Source of the DNA: Bradyrhizobium jicamae
Lineage (GTDB): Bacteria; Pseudomonadota; Alphaproteobacteria; Rhizobiales; Xanthobacteraceae
Reading direction: 5' to 3'
Length of the DNA stretch: 64,000 nt
Assembly (NCBI RefSeq): GCF_018130695.1
Contig: NZ_JAFCJX010000005.1
Location: 1-64,000, forward strand
Position numbers and translations under genes: made by a program. Below the pieces are notes generated by a model. It did not search any database. It was not told the DNA's origin and saw nothing but the letters and a program-made list of their open reading frames with translations. Shown here one piece after another: positions 42,263 through 51,088 of the stretch (the stretch's first letter is position 1; each line of letters opens with the position of its first letter).

Positions 42263-42481
42263 ATGTTTGTTGTTGCGTCGCTTTTAGTTGGGCTCGCCGC
42301 CGTTTGGGTGGCTTTTCGGTTGGGCTATCGGCAGGGATACAACGACGGGCTCCGCAATGCCGCCTGCCTATTCGGCAAGGAGGCCTCGAAGAGTGCCGGA
42401 ACGTCGAATTCGGCTACCACGAGAAACCCGAAGGACCCGTCGCATTGGCACGCGGTCGTTTCCTCGGCCACGTCTCATTAG
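42263..42481 (+). CDS. Small membrane-anchored protein
   Basis: 72 residues. One N-terminal membrane helix (MFVVASLLVGLAAVWVAFRLGY), then RQGYNDGLRN and a polar Ser/Thr/Lys tail. GGGGGA lies about nine bases before ATG 42263. No family recognised; the anchor-plus-polar-tail plan is common for minor envelope proteins. Confidence 0.48.
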   Translation: MFVVASLLVGLAAVWVAFRLGYRQGYNDGLRNAACLFGKEASKSAGTSNSATTRNPKDPSHWHAVVSSATSH

Positions 42482-42592
42482 GATCGCGGATATCCGGCGC
42501 CGGCATGCCCCTGCCCGGTCCGCAACCACCAGAGCCGCGTCGGCCATGCCGTGCCGGTCGCAAAGAGATGGATTACGCTTCGCTCATCCGCC

Positions 42593-44341
42593 CTACCGGA
42601 AATGATGCGCGCCGTAGGCCAGCAGCAGCACGACGACCAGCGCAAGCGCCAGCGTCGTGCTCTTCCAGAACAGCACCGGATTGCGCTCGATCAGCGGCGT
42701 CGATGACGTCGTCAGGTATTTCGCATTCGGATTGCGCAGGTCGAACAGGAACTCTGAAAAGCTCTCGTAGCGCTTGAGCGGATTGGCGTGCACGGCCCGC
42801 TCCAGCGTGCGGTCGACCCAGATCGGAATGTCGCGGCCGGAATGCCCGGCCGGCGAATAGACCAGCCTGTTGAAGTCGGCGCGGGTGCGCGCGCGTGCGA
42901 TCTGGGCACCATAGGGCAAGCGGCCCGTCAGCATCTGATAGGTGACGACACCGAGCGAGAACAGGTCGGAGCGTGGCGTTCCCGGTTCGCCCAAAAAATA
43001 TTCCGGCGCGGTGTATTGCTGGGTGCCGAGGATATCGTCGGCACCCGACGGCGCGGCTTCGGCGACGCCGGTGATTTTCGTGGAGCCGAAATCGATGATC
43101 TTCACCGTGCCGGTCTTGTCGATCATGATGTTGTCGGGACGGACATCCTGATGCAGCATCTCCTTGCGGTGGAATGCGCGCAAGCCTTTTGCAATTTGCT
43201 CGGCGATGTCCCGCACCGTCTCCAGGCCGGGATCGGGATGGTCGATCATCCACTGCGTCAGCGTCTGGCCGTCGATATATTCGGTCGCAACATAGAGGAA
43301 GTTGCGCCGGCGCTGCGGCAACCAGGGTTTCAGCACATGCGGGCTGTCGATCCGTTTCGCGACCCACTCCTCCATCATGAAGCGCTTCAGATAAGCGGGA
43401 TCGTCGCGCAGATCGATCGAGGGGATCTTGATCGTGACTGTGGTGCCGCTGTCCTCGTCGACCGCGAGATAGATGTGGCTGCGGCTGGAACCGTGCAGTT
43501 CGCGGACGATGCGGTAGCCGTCGAACTGCATGCGCGCATCCAGGAGCGGCGGCAGCGGCAATTCGGTCGGCTGGCCGAACACCTCGCGCGCATCGCCGTC
43601 CGGCAGCTCATCGATCCGGACGATCTGTGCGGTGAGATTGTCGCCGCTGCCGCGCTCGAAGGCGAGCTCGGCCATCGCCTTCGCGGCAGCGTCGAGATCG
43701 GCGGCGCCGTCCTGGATCAGCTTGGCGAGCTGCCGCGGCGGCACATGCTCATAGATGCCGTCAGTGACGAGGAGAAAAGTGTCGCCACGCTCCAGCCGAA
43801 AATTCTGGTAGTCGATCTCGAGCTGCGGGTTCACGCCGAGGGCGCGGCCGAGATAGCTCTGCTGCGAGGAGATCACGACGCGGTGGTCGTTGGTCAATTG
43901 CTCCAGGCTGTTGCCGGAGACGCGGTAGATCCGGCAGTCACCGACATGGAACAGGTGCGCCGTGGTCGACTTGATGACGATGGCGCTCAGCGTGCAGACG
44001 TAGCCCTTGTCCTTGTCGTAGGGATTCTGGCTGCGGCGGGTCTGCGCATGCAGCCAGGAATTGGTCGCCTCCAGCACCCGTTGCGCCGAGGTTTTGACGG
44101 ACCAGGATTCCGAGGTGCAGTAATAGTCGGTCAGAAAACCCTTGACCGCGGACTCGGCCGCGATACGGCTGACGCTGCTGGACGAGATGCCGTCGGCCAG
44201 CACGACCGCGATGCCCTTCAAGCCGAGCAGCGGCTCCTCGGGGATCAGCGCGCCGTGGAAATCCTGATTGGCCTCCTTGCGGCCCTTATCAGAGAATTGC
44301 CCGACCGATATTTTGAGGCTGCGCGGCATTGCTCGTACCAA
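42593..44341 (-). CDS. Fusion of PP2C phosphatase and Ser/Thr protein kinase, membrane-anchored
   Basis: 582 residues. N-terminal PP2C domain (about 8-245) with metal residues Asp50 (LADG), Asp194 (VTDG) and Asp234 (GSGDN). C-terminal Hanks-type kinase (about 274-540): ATP Lys305, catalytic loop HQDVRPDN (Asp399, Asn404; the usual Lys is Arg401), DFG Asp417 and APE region APEYF; the glycine loop is degenerate (HGSSRSH). One C-terminal membrane helix (about 555-577). TTG 44341 has GGAGGG five bases upstream; ATG 44329 is the alternative. Downstream of the FNT channel gene by 42 bases, so probably one operon. Confidence 0.93.
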   Translation of the reverse strand: MVRAMPRSLKISVGQFSDKGRKEANQDFHGALIPEEPLLGLKGIAVVLADGISSSSVSRIAAESAVKGFLTDYYCTSESWSVKTSAQRVLEATNSWLHAQTRRSQNPYDKDKGYVCTLSAIVIKSTTAHLFHVGDCRIYRVSGNSLEQLTNDHRVVISSQQSYLGRALGVNPQLEIDYQNFRLERGDTFLLVTDGIYEHVPPRQLAKLIQDGAADLDAAAKAMAELAFERGSGDNLTAQIVRIDELPDGDAREVFGQPTELPLPPLLDARMQFDGYRIVRELHGSSRSHIYLAVDEDSGTTVTIKIPSIDLRDDPAYLKRFMMEEWVAKRIDSPHVLKPWLPQRRRNFLYVATEYIDGQTLTQWMIDHPDPGLETVRDIAEQIAKGLRAFHRKEMLHQDVRPDNIMIDKTGTVKIIDFGSTKITGVAEAAPSGADDILGTQQYTAPEYFLGEPGTPRSDLFSLGVVTYQMLTGRLPYGAQIARARTRADFNRLVYSPAGHSGRDIPIWVDRTLERAVHANPLKRYESFSEFLFDLRNPNAKYLTTSSTPLIERNPVLFWKSTTLALALVVVLLLAYGAHHFR

Positions 44342-44383
44342 TGGGTCCCTCCTTGATCAGGAGAGACCCATCAGTCCATGGGA

Positions 44384-45202
44384 TCAAGCCGCCAGACGCT
44401 GGCGCTTCGGTGCCGTCTTCACATGCGTTGCGTACAGCGTGAGACCGGTGAAGGCGAGACCGCCGACGAGGTTGCCGACCACGGTCGGGATCTCGTTCCA
44501 CAGGAGATAGTCGACGAAGGTGTAGTGGCCGCCGAGCAGCAGGCCGGACGGGAACAGGAACATGTTCACGATCGAATGCTCGAAGGTCATGTAGAAGAAC
44601 AGCATGATCGGCATCCACATCGCGATCACCTTGCCGCTGACCGTGGTCGAGATCATCGCGCCGACCACGCCGGCCGAGACCATCCAGTTGCAGAGCATGC
44701 CGCGGATGAACAGCGTCAGCATGCCGCCGAAGCCATGCGAGGCATAGCCGACGGTGCGGCTCTCGCCGATGGTGCCGATCACCTGGCCGACCTTGTCGGG
44801 CGGCGAGGTGAAGCCGAAGGTGAAGACGACGGCCATCATCACCGCGACCGTGAAGGCGCCGGCGAAATTGCCGATGAAGACGAGGCCCCAGTTGCGTAGT
44901 ACGCCGCCGAGCGTGACGCCGGGCCGCCTGTCGATCAGCGCCAGCGGCGCCAGCACGAACACGCCGGTCAGGAGGTCGAAGCCGAACAGATAGAGCATGC
45001 AGAAGCCGACCGGAAACAGCGCGGCGCCGACGATCGTCACGCCGGTGTTGACGTTGATGGTCACCGCAAACGCCGCGGCGAGCGCCAGGATCGCGCCGGC
45101 CATGTAGGCGCGGATGATGGTGTCGCGCGTCGACATGAAGATCTTGGATTCGCCGGCGTCGACCATCTTGGTGACGAATTCGGAAGGAGCGAGGTAGGCC
45201 AT
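44384..45202 (-). CDS. Formate/nitrite transporter (FNT) family channel
   Basis: 272 residues, six membrane helices as in FocA/NirC pentameric channels. Signature stretches: TRDTIIRAYMAGAILALAAAF near the N terminus, G-M-L-C-N-W-M-V-S-A-G (the GxLCNxLV motif) and MTFEHSIVNMFLFPSG with the conserved His. Transports formate or nitrite; the family alone does not tell which. AAGGGGA upstream of ATG 45202. The kinase/phosphatase fusion gene follows at 42 bases. Confidence 0.92.
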   Translation of the reverse strand: MAYLAPSEFVTKMVDAGESKIFMSTRDTIIRAYMAGAILALAAAFAVTINVNTGVTIVGAALFPVGFCMLYLFGFDLLTGVFVLAPLALIDRRPGVTLGGVLRNWGLVFIGNFAGAFTVAVMMAVVFTFGFTSPPDKVGQVIGTIGESRTVGYASHGFGGMLTLFIRGMLCNWMVSAGVVGAMISTTVSGKVIAMWMPIMLFFYMTFEHSIVNMFLFPSGLLLGGHYTFVDYLLWNEIPTVVGNLVGGLAFTGLTLYATHVKTAPKRQRLAA

Positions 45203-45699
45203 TGTCTTGAAGTCCCCTTGAGCAATTGGGTCGCATCGGCTGACAGGCAGTCGCGATGCGCTTGGGTTGAAATGCTCGTCCGTCCGGGGACGCGTGCCGA
45301 AATGCGAAAGCGCCGAGGCGACGGCCTCGGTCCCGACGGTCAGTCGGGGCGTTCGATCACAGCAGGGATATGCAGGTTTTGACGCCGATCGAAACTCGAT
45401 TACTGCGTGAGGCGAACCACATGGGTCGCTCGATCCCTTGGCCTCGGCCAGCACTGGCTTCGGCAATCCGGAGGACGGCAGTCGTCATTGACTGCCACAG
45501 TGCAAGCAATCGATATGCCAACAGCAGGCAGGGCCCAGGGCTCGAAAAACGCTGCAAATACCGAAGCTTGTCGGGGCCTTTCGCGAGCCCACCTCCGATC
45601 ACAATGCCGTGAATTTGGGCAAGTTGCACAGATGTCGCCCATGTCCCCGCAATTCGACGGGGATGCGATATCGATGCCGGATCAGGCGATGCGGGCCAG
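45203..45699. other. Intergenic region upstream of the FNT gene
   Basis: About 500 bases without a gene that I can support. A minus-strand frame at 45357-45629 (90 codons) has no ribosome site or domain. No FNR/FixK-type TTGAT-N4-ATCAA box is visible. Presumably holds the FNT promoter. Confidence 0.5.
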
Positions 45700-46497
45700 C
45701 TATTTGGTCTGGGTCCGGATCGGCGTGTCCTTCAGGCCGTTGTTGTCGTAGGCCTTGCGCAGCGTGCCGTTGCCGATGGCGTCGGTCATGAACCTGGTGA
45801 TGTAGGCCGCGGCCTGCGGATGATCCAGCGGCACCGCGACCGCGGTCACCGTCTGCTTGAAGGTCTCGTCGAGCACGCGGGTGCCGGGAATTCTTTTCGC
45901 CATCGCGTTGAGCTGGTCGCGCGACAGCGCGAACGCATCGATCTCGCCGCTCTTCAAGAGATTGAAGATCTCGTCATAGGTCTGATAGCCCGTGACCTTG
46001 GCGTGCTTGAGATGGGCGATCGCGCCGCGCATCGTGGTCGTGTTGTTGACGGCGGCGACGTTGATACCGTCCTGATCAAGCGTCGCGAAGTTCGTCACCG
46101 CCGAGCCTGATTTGACGATGTAGGTGGCGTCGGCGACCTCGTAGATCGGACCGAAGGCCATCCTGGTCTCGCGCTCGGGATCCTTCGGCAGGAAGGTGAC
46201 GTCCCACGCGTTCTTCGCCGCCGCGTCGGTGATCTGGCCGGAGTTCGGGTACGCGACATATTCGACGGGGACGCCAAGCTGCGCCGCCATCTCCTTGCCG
46301 AGGTCGACCGGCACGCCGGCATAACCGGTCTCGGTCCTGGTCGACCAGAACGCACCGCCCGCCGGGCTGATCCCGATCGCGACGCGCAGCTTTCCGGTCG
46401 GCGCGATCTCATCCTTCAAGGCATCTGCATTGGCAGGCATGGCCATCATGATCACTCCCAGGGCGAGGCCAGCCAGACGCGACAATCGATCAGACAT
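45700..46497 (-). CDS. Amino-acid-type ABC transporter substrate-binding protein (family 3)
   Basis: 265 residues. Signal peptide (ends PANADA, about residue 25), then GKLRVAIGISPAGGAFW, GYAGVPVDLGKEMAAQLGVPVEYVAYPNSGQI and a type II periplasmic binding fold through residue 260. ATG 46497 has GGAGGAAGG upstream; longer frames are rejected. No permease or ATPase is adjacent, so the transporter partner is elsewhere or it works as an orphan sensor. Ligand unknown. Confidence 0.9.
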   Translation of the reverse strand: MSDRLSRLAGLALGVIMMAMPANADALKDEIAPTGKLRVAIGISPAGGAFWSTRTETGYAGVPVDLGKEMAAQLGVPVEYVAYPNSGQITDAAAKNAWDVTFLPKDPERETRMAFGPIYEVADATYIVKSGSAVTNFATLDQDGINVAAVNNTTTMRGAIAHLKHAKVTGYQTYDEIFNLLKSGEIDAFALSRDQLNAMAKRIPGTRVLDETFKQTVTAVAVPLDHPQAAAYITRFMTDAIGNGTLRKAYDNNGLKDTPIRTQTK

Positions 46498-46599
46498 CGG
46501 ACCTTCCTCCACGCCGGATCTGATGCCCGGCAAGGCCGGCAACAAACCGCATGGGACAGCGTTGCGCAACCGTCAGATTCGCAACGGGGCTATCCCGGC

Positions 46600-47025
46600 C
46601 TATTTGACCCTGATGGTGATCTTCTCGGAGACGACCGGCGGATTGAAGGGGTAGTGCTTGGCATCGCCCAGCACCAGCTGCAGCGTATGCTTGCCCGGCG
46701 GCAGTTCGATGCGGGTCTCGGTCTGGCCCGCGCCGAAATGCAGGTGCGACTTGTCCGATGGAATCGGCTCGTTCGGATTCAGCGGCTCATTCACATCGAC
46801 CAGCAGATGATGATGGCCGCTGTTCGGATAGTCGTCGCCGGCATGGGTGACGCCCATGTTGCGCAGGCCGAACCGGCACCAGAACGCGCCCTTGATGGTC
46901 GCGCCATCGTGCGGCCAGACGAAATAGAGTTTTGCGTCCGGTGGCGCCGGCTTGCCTTGTGCGTTGGCGGGACTCGCGAACAGACCCACGGCCGCCGCCA
47001 GCAGGATCACGCGTGCCATTCCCAT
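46600..47025 (-). CDS. DUF4399 domain exported protein
   Basis: 141 residues. Signal peptide (ends PANAQG), then a DUF4399 domain: KLYFVWPHDGATIKGAFWCRFGLRNMGV, HHHLLVDV and HLHFGAGQTETRIELPPGKHTLQLVLGD. The triple His and following HLHFG suggest metal binding. Function unknown, periplasmic. Lies 25 bases downstream of the cyclase/FGE gene and probably shares its transcript. Confidence 0.9.
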   Translation of the reverse strand: MGMARVILLAAAVGLFASPANAQGKPAPPDAKLYFVWPHDGATIKGAFWCRFGLRNMGVTHAGDDYPNSGHHHLLVDVNEPLNPNEPIPSDKSHLHFGAGQTETRIELPPGKHTLQLVLGDAKHYPFNPPVVSEKITIRVK

Positions 47026-47050
47026 CGGAACCCTCCCCCATCATGATGCA

Positions 47051-48664
47051 CTACGGCGACAACGCGACCCGGAAGCCATGGGTCGGATATCGAACGTTGG
47101 CGTCGTAATTGTCGCGATTGGCCGGCCGCACATAGCGCGCGTCGTTCTTCCAGGAGCCGGAGCGGATGACGTGGGACGCGCAGTCGCCACCGGCCCAGAC
47201 CGAACCGTCGGTCGGCGCGCCCTGATAGGTGCGGTGCCAGCAATCCTCGACCCACTGGTCGACGCCGCCGCCCATGTCGTAGAGGCCGACCGGATTGGGC
47301 TTGAAGCTGCCGACCTTCACCGGCTGTTCGGCCGCGGCATCGCCACCGCAATCCTTGCAGCCGGCGTGGCCCGACTGCACCTGGTCGCCCCACCAGTATC
47401 TGGTCTGGGTGCCGCCGCGCGCCGCGAACTCCCATTCGGCTTCGCTCGGCAGCCGGTAGGCCTTGTTCGTCTTGCCCGCGAGCCAGGTCACATATTGCTT
47501 GGCGTCGGTCCAGCTCACATTGGTGACCGGCGCATCATCTTTCCCGGTTGCCGTAAAGCCGCAGGCCTTGGCTGCCGCGCACAGATTCCATTCGCGCACC
47601 GTGACCGGATACTTGCTCATCGCAAAGGATTTCACGGTCACCCTGTGGATCGGCCGCTCGGACGGATCATCATTGCTGCCCATCGAAAAGCTGCCGCCGG
47701 TGAGTGAGACCATCTCGGGCTCCGGCACCGCCGCAGCCTGCGCGGGCGCAGGACTTGCTGACGGCGCAGGCTGCGGCGCGGATTGCTGTCCCGCGAGCGT
47801 CGGCGCGGGACTTGGTGCAGGACTTGATGTGGGGCTTGGCGCGAGGCTCGGTGCTGGCGCCGGCGCGGCCTGGGTGGCAGCAGGTGCCGGTTCAGCCGCC
47901 TTGGGCGACGACGCTGGTGCCGGCGATGGCGTAACAGATGGCGGTGCCAGCGCCACATCCGCAGGCTTGCCGCGCGGTTGCGTCAGCATGTACCAGAGCG
48001 CGCCACAGGCGATGACCGTGATGGCAAGGCCAAGCAATGTGATCAGAACCGCCTCGCGCCGCCGCCGCCTGGTCCGGCCGTAGGCCGCGGCGTCCGGCAG
48101 CACACGATAGACGCGGATCGGATCGGTGATGTTCTTGACCTTGCGGTCGCCGAGCGATTCATACCCGCACACCATCTTGTGCTTGATCTGCTCGTAGATG
48201 CCGCCGGAGATGAAGACCTCGCCCGGCTCGGCAATCCCCTCCAGCCGCGCGGCCACATTGACGCCGTCGCCATAGATGTCGTCGGGCTCGATGATGACAT
48301 CGCCGAGATTGACCCCGATCCGGTACTCGATCCAGGACTGCTTCGGCACCGCTGCGTTGCGCCCGACCATGTTCTGCTGAATCACCACGCTGCAGCGGAC
48401 GGCCTCGACCGGACTGTCGAACATCGCGAAGAAGCCGTCGCCGGTGGTCTTGACCAGCCTGCCGTGGTGCTCGGCAATGGTGGGTTCGACGAGCTCGCGC
48501 TGGATCCGCTTGACGCGGGTATGCGTGCCTTCTTCGTCGAGCTGCATCAGACGGCTGTAGCCGGCGATGTCGGCGGCGACGATCGCAGCAAGGCGTCGCG
48601 GCATCGCGTCGTCGGGCGGTGGCTTGCCCGGCTTGCCTGACTTGAAGTCGCGGATTTCAGCCAT
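47051..48664 (-). CDS. Class III adenylate cyclase fused to a formylglycine-generating-enzyme-like domain
   Basis: 537 residues. Cyclase domain (about 22-195): metal Asp32 (ADIAGYS), Asp76 (TTGDGFF), and N136/R140 in GVNVAARLE, so catalysis is expected. One membrane helix (about 205-225), a Pro/Ala/Ser linker of about 90 residues, then an FGE-sulfatase/SUMF1-like domain (318-537; MVSLTGGSFSMGSNDDPSERP, YPVTVREWNLC, RLPSEAEWEFAARGG, GFRV end). The cyclase faces the cytoplasm and the FGE-like part the periplasm (inference). No sulfatase nearby. ATG 48664 with AAGGAG. Confidence 0.92.
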   Translation of the reverse strand: MAEIRDFKSGKPGKPPPDDAMPRRLAAIVAADIAGYSRLMQLDEEGTHTRVKRIQRELVEPTIAEHHGRLVKTTGDGFFAMFDSPVEAVRCSVVIQQNMVGRNAAVPKQSWIEYRIGVNLGDVIIEPDDIYGDGVNVAARLEGIAEPGEVFISGGIYEQIKHKMVCGYESLGDRKVKNITDPIRVYRVLPDAAAYGRTRRRRREAVLITLLGLAITVIACGALWYMLTQPRGKPADVALAPPSVTPSPAPASSPKAAEPAPAATQAAPAPAPSLAPSPTSSPAPSPAPTLAGQQSAPQPAPSASPAPAQAAAVPEPEMVSLTGGSFSMGSNDDPSERPIHRVTVKSFAMSKYPVTVREWNLCAAAKACGFTATGKDDAPVTNVSWTDAKQYVTWLAGKTNKAYRLPSEAEWEFAARGGTQTRYWWGDQVQSGHAGCKDCGGDAAAEQPVKVGSFKPNPVGLYDMGGGVDQWVEDCWHRTYQGAPTDGSVWAGGDCASHVIRSGSWKNDARYVRPANRDNYDANVRYPTHGFRVALSP

Positions 48665-48883
48665 GACTTGGGCAGCTCCTTGGGGCGGCACCACACAAAC
48701 GCGTTCGAGGCGCAACTGGCGCCTCAGCCCCCAAGACTTACAGCCGCATCAACCGTATCACACCAACGGGTCGAGACAAGTTGCCGGGCGCATGGTGCGT
48801 TGCGCGAAGCATCCGCGTCCGGGAACGGCGGTATCCGACGCCGTTTCAGCCCGCTGCCGCGGGCGCGGCAAAACGTCTCTGCC

Positions 48884-50062
48884 TCAATTCGCCTGCGCCG
48901 CAGGCGTCCTGATTTCGTGCGGCAGGATGATCGCGGCGACGATCGCGAGCACGCACAGCGCGGCGAAGGCACGCAGCATCATGCCGAAGCCGCCCTGATC
49001 GTACAGCCACGCGACGAGGCCGACCGATGCGCCTGCCGCCGTGAAGCCGACGAAATAGCGCACCGAATAGGCGCGCGAGCGCCATTCTTCGGTGGTGTAT
49101 TTGCCGACCATCGCGTCGTTCACCGTCACCTGGCCGAACGCCCCCATCACGATGCCGATCGAGACCAGGATCAGCGGCAGGTTCGACAGGCTCGCGGCCA
49201 GATACAGGAACGGCGCCAGCATGAAGGACAGCGGCAGCGCCACCGTCTTCAGCGAGTAGCGATCGAGCAGCCGGCCGATCGTGTACTGCGTCATCGCGCC
49301 GAACACATAGACGCCAGCGGCGATGACGCCGAGCAGCGCCGGGCTCCTGGTGAGATCAGCCAGCCGTTCGGCGAACAGCTTCGGCAGCGCCACCGTCACC
49401 GCGTTGAAGGTGGTGGAGATCGCGATCACCACGATCAGGAGCGACAGCACGACGCGCCACATGTCTTCCTTGGCGACGCGCGCCTGCGCCGCGGCCTGCT
49501 TGGTGCCCTTGCGGTCCTCATGCGCGACGGTCATCGCGAAGACGATGCCGATCAACACCGTCACCATGCCCGGCACGATGAAGGCCCAGCGCCAGCCGAG
49601 ATATTGCCCGATCACGCCGGTCACCAGCGCGGACGAGGCGACGCCGAGATTGCCCCAGACACCGTTCAAACCCATCTCGCGGCCGAGCTTCTCGGCATAG
49701 GACACGATCATCGCCGTGCCGACGGGGTGATAGATCGAGGCGAAGATGCCGATCGCGAGCAAGGCGGCACCGAGCTGCAGCGGCGTCTGCACGAAGCCGA
49801 CCGAGATCATCGACAGGCCGATGCCGACGAAGAAGATCACCATCATGTGGCGGCGGCTCCAGCGGTCGCCGAGCCAGCCCGTCAGCAGCGAGCCGGCGCC
49901 GAAGGCGACGAAGCCGGGGGTCGCGTAAGGCAGCAGCTCCGAATAGGCCATGCCGAGCGCGGGCCCCATCACGATGACCGCAGCTGCGAAGATCAGCATG
50001 GAATAATGGTCGATGAAATGGGCGGCGTTGACGAAGCTGATCACCCGGCTGGGGCTGTTCAT
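48884..50062 (-). CDS. MFS transporter
   Basis: 392 residues, twelve membrane helices. The loop-2/3 motif G-W-L-G-D-R-W-S-R-R (about 62-71), a second copy GRLLDRYSLK in the second half, and a charged central loop (HEDRKGTKQAAAQARVAKED) mark a major facilitator. Drug, sugar or organic acid exporter; substrate unknown. AGGGAA upstream. Divergent from an AraC-type regulator 74 bases away, which is a likely local controller. The 219 bases between it and the cyclase gene hold no gene. Confidence 0.93.
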   Translation of the reverse strand: MNSPSRVISFVNAAHFIDHYSMLIFAAAVIVMGPALGMAYSELLPYATPGFVAFGAGSLLTGWLGDRWSRRHMMVIFFVGIGLSMISVGFVQTPLQLGAALLAIGIFASIYHPVGTAMIVSYAEKLGREMGLNGVWGNLGVASSALVTGVIGQYLGWRWAFIVPGMVTVLIGIVFAMTVAHEDRKGTKQAAAQARVAKEDMWRVVLSLLIVVIAISTTFNAVTVALPKLFAERLADLTRSPALLGVIAAGVYVFGAMTQYTIGRLLDRYSLKTVALPLSFMLAPFLYLAASLSNLPLILVSIGIVMGAFGQVTVNDAMVGKYTTEEWRSRAYSVRYFVGFTAAGASVGLVAWLYDQGGFGMMLRAFAALCVLAIVAAIILPHEIRTPAAQAN

Positions 50063-50136
50063 GGTGGTTCCCTGAGGTCGAATCCCGCAATTCCTTGAAA
50101 TGGGTTATACGTGGATGCCCTGACGGGATGTCGCCA

Positions 50137-50976
50137 ATGAATGTCGTCGAAAAGCCAATCCCTTCCATTATCGGTCGCCTGACCTCGACCGGCGACGGCG
50201 TCCACATGGTGGCGAACAACTACAGGAAGGGCGTCCGGCTCGACACCCACATGCACCGCGAGGCGCAGCTGGTCTATGCCGCGCGCGGCACCATGCAGGT
50301 GACGACGCCGAAGGGGCGCTGGCTGGTGCCGCCGGACCGCGCGGTCTGGGTCCCTGCCCTGTTTCCGCATGCGATCGACGTGCTGGCCGACATCCAGATG
50401 CGGACGCTGTATTTCGACCAGGCGTGGCTGACGCGCGAGGCGCCACCCGGCGGTCCCGCCATCGGCGGGCCGGATGATAAACTCCGCGACGGCCTCGGCA
50501 ATGAGTTCGTGGTGCGGGTCTCGCCGTTGATGCACCAGGCGATCCTGTCGCTGTTCGACGCGCGCGAGAGCCGCGAGCGCACGGAGCTCTTGATCAAGCT
50601 CGTGATGCTCGAGCTGCAACAGGCCGAGGACTCCGCGACCTTCATCCCGCTGCCGCAGGAGCCGCGCTGCCGCCGCGCCGCCGACATCGTGCTTGATGAT
50701 CCGACGCATGATCATGAGATCGAGACGCTGGCGCGCGAGGTCGGCACCTCGGCGCGGACGCTGTCGCGGCTGTTCTCGGCGGAGACGCAGCTCTCGTTCA
50801 AGAGCTGGTGCCAGCGCGCCCGCATCGCGGCTGCGATCGAACGGCTGTCGACGGAAGGCAATGTCTCGGTCAAGCAGGTCGCCGCCGACCTCGGCTATGC
50901 CAGCGTGCCGGCGTTCTCCCACGCCTTCCGCCAGGTGACCGGGAAGACGCCGACCGAATTCGCCGAGAAGGCGTGA
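50137..50976 (+). CDS. AraC-family regulator with N-terminal cupin
   Basis: 279 residues. N-terminal AraC-binding (cupin) part (about 25-120): LDTHMHREAQLVYAARGTMQV and PPDRAVWVPALFPHAIDVLA; C-terminal HTH_18 (about 175-275) with EIETLAREVGTSARTLSRLF and VAADLGYASVPAFSHAFRQVTGKTPTEF. Start ATG 50137 (ACGGGA upstream) or ATG 50128. Transcribed divergently from the MFS gene. Common pairing of regulator and efflux pump. Confidence 0.92.
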   Translation: MNVVEKPIPSIIGRLTSTGDGVHMVANNYRKGVRLDTHMHREAQLVYAARGTMQVTTPKGRWLVPPDRAVWVPALFPHAIDVLADIQMRTLYFDQAWLTREAPPGGPAIGGPDDKLRDGLGNEFVVRVSPLMHQAILSLFDARESRERTELLIKLVMLELQQAEDSATFIPLPQEPRCRRAADIVLDDPTHDHEIETLAREVGTSARTLSRLFSAETQLSFKSWCQRARIAAAIERLSTEGNVSVKQVAADLGYASVPAFSHAFRQVTGKTPTEFAEKA

Positions 50977-51088
50977 ATAATACCGTTGTCGCGTTCTGAC
51001 ATATTTCTGAACGATCGATGCGCTTGATTCCCATCCACCCGAACCTAAATCCATTGTAAGGTTCGGCATCACCGGACGTAACCGATAC

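Noticed and set aside
45357..45629. A 90-codon minus-strand frame upstream of the ABC binding-protein/FNT region
   Set aside because: No translation signal or recognisable domain.
48668..50098. A 476-codon frame antisense to the MFS gene
   Set aside because: Charged, His-rich product typical of antisense frames; the MFS protein is unambiguous.
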